From: Serratia liquefaciens
Lineage (GTDB): Bacteria > Pseudomonadota > Gammaproteobacteria > Enterobacterales > Enterobacteriaceae
Assembly: GCF_027594825.1 (NCBI RefSeq)
Contig: NZ_CP088930.1
Coordinates: 496,001 to 560,000, forward strand
DNA length: 64,000 nucleotides
Direction of reading: 5' to 3'
The translations under genes were made by a program, and so were the position numbers. This document shows, piece after piece, positions 57,956 through 64,000 of this stretch. The stretch's first letter is position 1, and each line of letters starts with the position of its first letter. Below the pieces are notes generated by a model. It was not told where the DNA came from. It saw only the letters and a list, made by a program, of their open reading frames with translations, and made no database searches.

Positions 57956-59518
57956 ATGATGAACATCAAACCACAACTTAAGTTACTGAAGGCGGAGGCC
58001 AGTTACCGGGGCGATCCGACCACCATTTTCCACCAGCTGTGCGGCGCTCGCCCGGCGACCTTGCTGTTGGAGTCCGCTGAAATCAACAGCAAGCAAAACC
58101 TGCAAAGCCTGCTGGTGATCGACAGTGCCCTGCGCATCACCGCGCTCGGTCGCATCGTTACCCTGCAGGCACTGACCGCCAACGGTGCGGCAATGCTGCC
58201 GCTGCTGGATGAGGCGCTGCCGCCCGAAGTACAGATTCAGGTGCGCCCTAACGGCCGGGAACTGACTTTCCCGCCGATTGACGCTATCCAGGATGAAGAT
58301 GCTCGCCTGCGTTCGCTATCGGTATTTGACGCACTGCGCACCCTGCTGACGTTGGTGGACTCGCCCGCCGACGAACGTGAAGCCGTTATGCTCGGCGGCC
58401 TGTTTGCCTACGATTTGGTCGCCGGCTTCGAAGATCTGCCGGCGTTGCGTCAGGATCAGCGCTGCCCGGACTTCTGCTTCTATCTGGCGGAAACCCTGCT
58501 AGTGCTGGATCACCAACGCGGCGTTGCCCGTCTGCAGGCCAGCGTGTTCACAGCCGACCCGGCCGAGGAGCAGCGCTTACAGCTGCGCCTGGAACAGCTG
58601 CAGGTTCAATTGAAACAGACCCCGCAGCCCATTCCGCACCAGAAGCTGGAAAACATGCAGCTGAGCTGCAACCAGACGGATGAAGAATACGGTGCCGTGG
58701 TCAGCGAGCTGCAGCAGGCCATTCGTCAGGGTGAAATTTTCCAGGTGGTGCCATCACGTCGTTTCTCTCTGCCCTGCCCGGCCCCGCTGGCCGCGTATCA
58801 GACGCTGAAGGACAACAACCCAAGCCCCTATATGTTCTTTATGCAGGATGACGAGTTCACCCTGTTCGGCGCATCGCCGGAAAGTGCGTTGAAATACGAC
58901 GCCAACAACCGCCAGATTGAAATCTACCCGATTGCCGGTACCCGCCCACGCGGTCGCCGTGCCGACGGTTCGCTGGACCTGGATCTGGACAGCCGTATCG
59001 AGCTGGAAATGCGTACTGACCATAAAGAGCTGGCCGAGCACCTGATGCTGGTCGATCTGGCGCGCAACGATCTGGCGCGTATTTGCCAGGCCGGCAGCCG
59101 CTACGTGGCCGATCTGACCAAAGTGGACCGCTACTCTTTCGTGATGCACCTGGTTTCCCGAGTGATCGGCACCTTGCGCGCTGACCTTGACGTACTGCAC
59201 GCCTATCAGGCCTGCATGAACATGGGCACCCTGAGCGGGGCACCTAAAGTGCGCGCCATGCAGTTGATTGCCGCGTCCGAAGGTACCCGACGCGGCAGCT
59301 ACGGCGGCGCCGTGGGTTACTTCACCGCCACCGGCGATTTGGATACCTGTATTGTCATCCGTTCCGCGTATGTTGAAGACGGCATTGCCACCGTGCAAGC
59401 CGGCGCCGGCGTAGTGCTGGATTCTGTACCCCAGGCGGAAGCCGATGAAACCCGTAATAAGGCACGTGCCGTGCTGCGCGCCATTGCCAGTGCGCACCAG
59501 GCCAAGGAGGTGTTCTGA
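57956..59518 (+). CDS. trpE: Anthranilate synthase component I
   Basis: TrpE converts chorismate and ammonia to anthranilate and is feedback-inhibited by tryptophan. The 520-residue protein has the N-terminal tryptophan-binding element [19 protein letters not shown] and the catalytic blocks [19 protein letters not shown] and [13 protein letters not shown]. The first codons are ATGATG; either could start. Its stop overlaps the trpG start by one base (TGATG). Confidence 0.98.
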   Translation: MMNIKPQLKLLKAEASYRGDPTTIFHQLCGARPATLLLESAEINSKQNLQSLLVIDSALRITALGRIVTLQALTANGAAMLPLLDEALPPEVQIQVRPNGRELTFPPIDAIQDEDARLRSLSVFDALRTLLTLVDSPADEREAVMLGGLFAYDLVAGFEDLPALRQDQRCPDFCFYLAETLLVLDHQRGVARLQASVFTADPAEEQRLQLRLEQLQVQLKQTPQPIPHQKLENMQLSCNQTDEEYGAVVSELQQAIRQGEIFQVVPSRRFSLPCPAPLAAYQTLKDNNPSPYMFFMQDDEFTLFGASPESALKYDANNRQIEIYPIAGTRPRGRRADGSLDLDLDSRIELEMRTDHKELAEHLMLVDLARNDLARICQAGSRYVADLTKVDRYSFVMHLVSRVIGTLRADLDVLHAYQACMNMGTLSGAPKVRAMQLIAASEGTRRGSYGGAVGYFTATGDLDTCIVIRSAYVEDGIATVQAGAGVVLDSVPQAEADETRNKARAVLRAIASAHQAKEVF

Positions 59519-60099
59519 TGGCCGATATCTTACTGCTCGATAACGTTGATTCCTTTACCTACAACCTGGTCGATCAGCTGCGCGCCAGCGGCCACCAGGT
59601 GGTGATTTATCGCAACCAAATTTCTGCCGAGGTGATTATCGAGCGCCTGCAGCAGCTGACCCAGCCGGTGCTGATGCTGTCTCCAGGCCCGGGCACACCG
59701 GCAGAAGCCGGTTGTATGCCGGAGCTGTTGCAGCGCCTGCGCGGCCAGTTACCGATTATCGGCATCTGTCTGGGCCATCAGGCAATCGTCGAAGCCTATG
59801 GCGGGCACGTCGGCCAGGCTGGAGAAATCCTGCACGGCAAGGCATCGGCCATCAGCCACGATGGCGAAGGGATGTTTGCCGGTATGGTGAACCCCCTGCC
59901 GGTGGCCCGTTATCATTCACTGGTCGGCAGCAATATCCCGGCCGAACTCACTGTTAACGCCCACTTCGGCGATATGGTGATGGCAGTCCGTCATGACAAG
60001 CATCGCGTATGCGGTTTCCAGTTCCATCCGGAATCTATCCTGACCACTCACGGCGCGCGTTTGCTTGAGCAAACTCTGGCCTGGGCGCTGGCGAAATAA
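59518..60099 (+). CDS. trpG: Anthranilate synthase glutamine amidotransferase component
   Basis: TrpG supplies ammonia from glutamine to TrpE. The 193-residue class I amidotransferase has the nucleophile Cys in GICLGHQAI and the His/Glu pair in FQFHPESIL. It is a separate gene, unlike the trpG-trpD fusion of E. coli; this is known for Serratia. Confidence 0.97.
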   Translation: MADILLLDNVDSFTYNLVDQLRASGHQVVIYRNQISAEVIIERLQQLTQPVLMLSPGPGTPAEAGCMPELLQRLRGQLPIIGICLGHQAIVEAYGGHVGQAGEILHGKASAISHDGEGMFAGMVNPLPVARYHSLVGSNIPAELTVNAHFGDMVMAVRHDKHRVCGFQFHPESILTTHGARLLEQTLAWALAK

Positions 60100-60114
60100 C
60101 GAGAGGAAACGACG

Positions 60115-61113
60115 ATGCAAACTATTCTTGAAAAACTGTACCGCTCAGAGTCGATGAACCAGCAGGAAAGCCAGCAGTTGTTCAGCGCCATTGTTCGCGG
60201 TGAGCTGGAGCCAAGCCAACTGGCCGCGGCGCTGATCAGCATGAAAATTCGCGGCGAACGTCCGGAAGAGATCGCCGGCGCTGCTAAAGCGCTGCTGGCC
60301 GATGCCCTGCCGTTCCCACGCCCGGACTACCCGTTTGCCGATATCGTCGGCACCGGCGGTGACGGCACCAACAGCATTAACATTTCCACCGCCAGCGCCT
60401 TTGTGGCGGCGGCGTGCGGCGCCAAAGTGGCAAAACACGGCAACCGCAGCGTTTCCAGCCGGTCAGGATCATCCGATCTGCTGGCGGCGTTCGGCATTCG
60501 TCTGGATTTACCGGCGGAACAGGCGCGCCAAGCGCTGGATGACCTGGGCGTATGCTTTCTGTTCGCGCCGCAGTATCACACCGGTTTCCGCCATGCGATG
60601 CCGGTACGCCAACAGTTGAAAACCCGTACGGTATTCAACGTATTGGGCCCGCTGATTAACCCGGCGCGTCCGCCACTGGCGCTGATCGGCGTTTACAGCC
60701 CGGAATTGGTGCTGCCGATTGCCGAAACCCTGCGCGTGCTGGGTTACCAACGGGCCGCTGTGGTGCACGGCGGTGGCATGGATGAAGTGGCGATCCATAC
60801 CGCGACCCACGTGGCAGAGCTGAACAACGGTGAAATTGAAAGCTATCAGCTGACGCCAGAATCCTTCGGGCTGCAACGCTACCCGCTGGAGGCCCTGCTG
60901 GGCGGTTCGCCGGAAGAAAACCGTGACATTCTGGCAAGGTTGTTACAAGGTAAAGGTGACCCGGCGCACGCCGCCGCGGTGGCCGCTAACGTGGCGCTGC
61001 TGCTGAAGTTATTCGGGCATGAAGACCTGCGCCAAAACGCGCAGCAGGCACTGGACATGATTCACAGCGGGAAAGCTTACGAGCGCGTAACCGCACTGGC
61101 AGCAAGAGGATAA
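60115..61113 (+). CDS. trpD: Anthranilate phosphoribosyltransferase
   Basis: TrpD attaches the phosphoribosyl group from PRPP to anthranilate. The 332-residue protein has the PRPP-binding [23 protein letters not shown] and the NPARPP motif. It starts 15 bases after trpG with GAGAGGAA upstream, confirming that trpG and trpD are not fused. Immediately followed by trpCF. Confidence 0.97.
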   Translation: MQTILEKLYRSESMNQQESQQLFSAIVRGELEPSQLAAALISMKIRGERPEEIAGAAKALLADALPFPRPDYPFADIVGTGGDGTNSINISTASAFVAAACGAKVAKHGNRSVSSRSGSSDLLAAFGIRLDLPAEQARQALDDLGVCFLFAPQYHTGFRHAMPVRQQLKTRTVFNVLGPLINPARPPLALIGVYSPELVLPIAETLRVLGYQRAAVVHGGGMDEVAIHTATHVAELNNGEIESYQLTPESFGLQRYPLEALLGGSPEENRDILARLLQGKGDPAHAAAVAANVALLLKLFGHEDLRQNAQQALDMIHSGKAYERVTALAARG

Positions 61114-62478
61114 ATGATGCAGGAAACCGTGCTCAACAAGATTGTTCGTGATAAAGCGCAATGGGTCGCAGCACGACAGCAACAACAGCCACTGGCCAGT
61201 TTTCAAAATGAAATCGTCCCCAGCGAACGTGGCTTTTATCACGCGCTGCAGGGTGCCAGAACGGCGTTTATTCTTGAATGTAAAAAGGCATCCCCTTCCA
61301 AAGGGTTGATCCGCGAGAAGTTCGATCCCGTGGAGATTGCTTCGGTCTACAAAGATTTCGCCTCGGCGATCTCGGTACTGACCGATGAAAAATATTTCCA
61401 GGGCAGCTTTGACTTCCTGCCTCTGGTCAGCAAAACGGTGACGCAGCCGGTGCTGTGCAAAGACTTCATTATCGACCCGTACCAGATCTACCTGGCTCGC
61501 TTCTATCAGGCCGACGCCATTCTGCTGATGCTGTCGGTGCTTAACGACGATCAGTACCGTCAACTGGCTGCGGTAGCGCATAGCCTGAACATGGGCGTGC
61601 TGACCGAAGTGATCAGCGAAGAAGAGCTGCAACGGGCCATTGCTTTGGAAGCGCGCGTGGTCGGTATCAATAACCGCGATCTGCGCGACCTGAGTATCGA
61701 TCTGGATCGCACCCGCCAGTTGGCGCCTCGCGTCCCACACGGGGTGACGGTGATCAGCGAGTCCGGCATCAACAATTACGCTCAGATCCGCGAACTGAGC
61801 CATTTTGCCAACGGGTTCCTGATTGGCAGCGCATTAATGTCGGAAACCGATCTCCGCGCCGCCGTACGCCGGGTGATCCTGGGCGACAACAAAGTCTGCG
61901 GGCTGACCCGTCCGCAGGATGCCAGCGCGGCCTATCAGGCCGGTGCGGTGTATGGCGGGCTGATTTTCGTCGGGCGTTCACCGCGCTATGTCGATATTAA
62001 CCGCGCCCGTGAGGTTATCTATGGTGCCCCGCTGAAATATGTCGGCGTATTCTGCGACGCGCAGGTAGAGACCCTGGTTAAGACCGTCGAACGTCTGGGG
62101 CTGAAAGCGGTGCAACTGCACGGGTCGGAAGATCAGGCCTATATCAGCGCCCTGCGCGCCGAACTGCCTGCCGAGTGCCAGATTTGGAAAGCATTGAGCG
62201 TAAAAGACCATTTACCGCAGCGCGATTTGCAGCACGTTGACCGTTATCTGCTGGATAACGGCGCGGGCGGCACCGGCCAGCGTTTCGACTGGTCGGTATT
62301 GCACGGCGAAAACCTGGAAAACGTGATGCTGGCCGGTGGCCTCGGCGCAGACAACTGTGTTGACGCAGCCAAACTCGGCTGCGCCGGTCTGGACTTTAAT
62401 TCCGGCGTTGAGAGCCAGCCCGGCATTAAGGATCCTGCCCGCCTGGCGGCGGTGTTCCAGACCCTGCGCGCTTACTAA
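61114..62478 (+). CDS. trpCF: Bifunctional indole-3-glycerol-phosphate synthase / PRA isomerase
   Basis: A 454-residue fusion. The N-terminal TrpC barrel (about 1-255) contains ECKKASPSKG and the later NNRDL and SESGI loops. The C-terminal TrpF barrel (about 256-454) includes KVCGLTRPQDA and GLGADNC. It carries out isomerisation of phosphoribosylanthranilate and ring closure to indole glycerol phosphate. It begins right after the trpD stop. Confidence 0.97.
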   Translation: MMQETVLNKIVRDKAQWVAARQQQQPLASFQNEIVPSERGFYHALQGARTAFILECKKASPSKGLIREKFDPVEIASVYKDFASAISVLTDEKYFQGSFDFLPLVSKTVTQPVLCKDFIIDPYQIYLARFYQADAILLMLSVLNDDQYRQLAAVAHSLNMGVLTEVISEEELQRAIALEARVVGINNRDLRDLSIDLDRTRQLAPRVPHGVTVISESGINNYAQIRELSHFANGFLIGSALMSETDLRAAVRRVILGDNKVCGLTRPQDASAAYQAGAVYGGLIFVGRSPRYVDINRAREVIYGAPLKYVGVFCDAQVETLVKTVERLGLKAVQLHGSEDQAYISALRAELPAECQIWKALSVKDHLPQRDLQHVDRYLLDNGAGGTGQRFDWSVLHGENLENVMLAGGLGADNCVDAAKLGCAGLDFNSGVESQPGIKDPARLAAVFQTLRAY

Positions 62479-62509
62479 ATATGATTAACGGATAATAACG
62501 GGAACTATA

Positions 62510-63700
62510 ATGACGCTGCTTAACCCCTACTTCGGCGAATTTGGTGGCCAATATGTGCCGCAGATTCTGATGCCGGCCTTAAAACAACTGGAAGAAGCCT
62601 TTGTCAGCGCCCAGCGCGACCCGGAATTCCAGGCTGAATTTATCGACCTGTTGAAAAACTACGCCGGTCGTCCAACCGCCCTGACGCTGTGCAAAAACCT
62701 CACTGCCGGTACCAAAACCAAGCTGTATCTGAAACGTGAAGATCTGCTGCACGGTGGCGCGCACAAAACTAACCAGGTATTGGGTCAGGCGCTGTTGGCC
62801 AAGCGCATGGGAAAAACCGAAATCATCGCCGAGACCGGTGCCGGTCAGCACGGCGTTGCTTCCGCGCTGGCCTGTGCCCTGCTCGGCCTGAAGTGCCGCA
62901 TTTATATGGGCGCCAAAGATATCGAGCGCCAGTCACCCAACGTCTTCCGCATGCGCCTGATGGGAGCGGAAGTGATCCCGGTTCACAGCGGCTCCTCCAC
63001 GCTGAAAGATGCCTGTAACGAAGCGCTGCGCGACTGGTCTGGCAGCTACGAAATCGCCCACTACATGCTGGGTACCGCTGCGGGTCCGCACCCTTACCCC
63101 ACTATCGTGCGTGAATTCCAGCGCATGATTGGCGAAGAAACCAAAGCACAGATGATGGAACGCGAAGGCCGTCTGCCGGACGCGGTTCTGGCCTGCGTTG
63201 GCGGTGGCTCCAACGCCATCGGCATGTTTGCCGACTTTATCGATGACACCAGCGTCGGCCTGATCGGCGTCGAGCCTGCCGGTCTGGGTATTGAAACCGG
63301 TCAGCACGGCGCACCACTCAAGCACGGCCACGTGGGCATCTATTTCGGCATGAAAGCGCCGATGATGCAGACGTCAGAAGGCCAGATCGAAGAATCCTAC
63401 TCGATTTCCGCCGGGCTGGATTTCCCCTCTGTAGGGCCACAGCACGCCTATCTGAGCAGCATCGGCCGGGCTGAATACGTGTCCATTACCGATGACGAAG
63501 CGCTGGACGCGTTCAAAGCGCTATCGCGTAGCGAAGGAATTATCCCGGCGCTGGAGTCTTCCCATGCTCTGGCGCACGCGCTGAAAATGATCCGTGAAAC
63601 GCCGCAAAAAGAACAGATTCTGGTGGTTAACCTGTCCGGCCGCGGCGACAAAGACATATTTACCGTTCACGACATTCTGAAAGCACGGGGAGAAATCTGA
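62510..63700 (+). CDS. trpB: Tryptophan synthase beta chain
   Basis: TrpB condenses indole and serine to tryptophan with PLP. The 396-residue protein has the PLP lysine in [12 protein letters not shown], the GAGQHG channel-side motif and the PLP-phosphate loop VGGGSNAIG. The end overlaps the trpA start by one base (TGATG), coupling alpha and beta production. Confidence 0.98.
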   Translation: MTLLNPYFGEFGGQYVPQILMPALKQLEEAFVSAQRDPEFQAEFIDLLKNYAGRPTALTLCKNLTAGTKTKLYLKREDLLHGGAHKTNQVLGQALLAKRMGKTEIIAETGAGQHGVASALACALLGLKCRIYMGAKDIERQSPNVFRMRLMGAEVIPVHSGSSTLKDACNEALRDWSGSYEIAHYMLGTAAGPHPYPTIVREFQRMIGEETKAQMMEREGRLPDAVLACVGGGSNAIGMFADFIDDTSVGLIGVEPAGLGIETGQHGAPLKHGHVGIYFGMKAPMMQTSEGQIEESYSISAGLDFPSVGPQHAYLSSIGRAEYVSITDDEALDAFKALSRSEGIIPALESSHALAHALKMIRETPQKEQILVVNLSGRGDKDIFTVHDILKARGEI

Positions 63701-64000
63701 TGGAACGTTACCAACAACTGTTCAACCGCCTGGCAGATAAGAAAGAAGGCGCGTTCGTCCCGTTCGTTACCCTCGGCGATCCGAACCCGGCGCTTTCACT
63801 GCAGATCGTCGATACCCTGGTGGAAGCCGGTGCCGACGCGCTGGAACTGGGCATTCCGTTTTCCGATCCGCTGGCCGACGGCCCGACCATTCAAAGTGCT
63901 GCGCTGCGCGCCTTCGCTTCAGGCGTGACGCCAACCCAGTGCTTCGAAATGCTGGCGGCAATTCGCCAGAAACACCCGACTATTCCTATCGGCCTGCTGA
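63700..64000 (+). CDS. trpA: Tryptophan synthase alpha chain, N-terminal part
   Basis: The first 100 codons of trpA; the gene continues past the window. TrpA cleaves indole glycerol phosphate and channels indole to TrpB. Visible are [11 protein letters not shown], the catalytic Glu in [16 protein letters not shown] and Asp in the same loop. The start overlaps the trpB stop by one base. Confidence 0.97.
   Translation, partial: MERYQQLFNRLADKKEGAFVPFVTLGDPNPALSLQIVDTLVEAGADALELGIPFSDPLADGPTIQSAALRAFASGVTPTQCFEMLAAIRQKHPTIPIGLL

Overview
The window looks like a chromosomal segment of a Yersiniaceae enterobacterium, most likely Serratia. The gene order follows the Escherichia coli tpx-to-trp region closely: tpx, tyrR, ycjF-ycjX, psp, sap, yciW, rnb, yciT, osmB, yciH, pyrF, lapBA, pgpB, ribA, acnA, cysB, topA, yciN, sohB, yciK, btuR, rluB, yciO, rnm, trp. 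Most proteins have the length expected from their enterobacterial relatives. trpG and trpD are separate genes here, unlike in E. coli. The genus call is an inference from gene content and order; no database search was possible.

Layout. (1) 1-8165: a fragment of ycjG, tpx, tyrR, ycjF-ycjX and the phage-shock operon pspABCD, with divergent pspF and a sigma54 promoter. (2) 8166-11110: an insertion relative to E. coli. It holds a RyhB small RNA with a Fur box, then a zinc-starvation operon (folE2, a gamma-carbonic-anhydrase-like gene, a COG0523 metallochaperone GTPase) behind a Zur-type palindrome. (3) 11244-16541: sapABCDF. (4) 16766-24392: yciW, preceded by two overlapping cysteine-rich mini-ORFs, two LysR regulators, dacD, a YdeP/FdhF-type molybdoenzyme and a glyoxalase. 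(5) 24578-35381: rnb, a CPBP membrane protease, a CstA-family transporter, and an anaerobic sugar module. In that module fsa and pflE-pflF diverge from one perfect FNR box; yciT and a lone araD follow. (6) 35733-57585: the conserved osmB-to-rnm block. Extra genes there are a DUF1471 protein, a ribbon-helix-helix protein, an uncharacterised 201-residue protein, a homologue of cofactor-free quinolone dioxygenases and an orphan Rap1a/Tai-type protein. (7) 57723-64000: the trp operon with TrpR operator, leader peptide, attenuator, trpE, trpG, trpD, trpCF, trpB and the start of trpA.

How it works together. Much of the window is stress and nutrient response: envelope stress (psp, sap, lapAB), iron (RyhB), zinc (folE2 operon), sulfur (yciW, cysB), oxygen (FNR-controlled glycyl radical enzyme, tpx), osmotic or stationary-phase stress (osmB) and aromatic amino acids (tyrR, trp). 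The strongest candidate for something undescribed is the 16766-16968 leader of yciW. Two tandem, overlapping, cysteine-rich mini-ORFs end just before the yciW ribosome-binding site, and that site can pair with sequence at the stop codon of the first mini-ORF. This suggests cysteine-responsive translational control. Also notable are the exactly symmetric FNR promoter and the dioxygenase-like protein that lacks the usual nucleophile.
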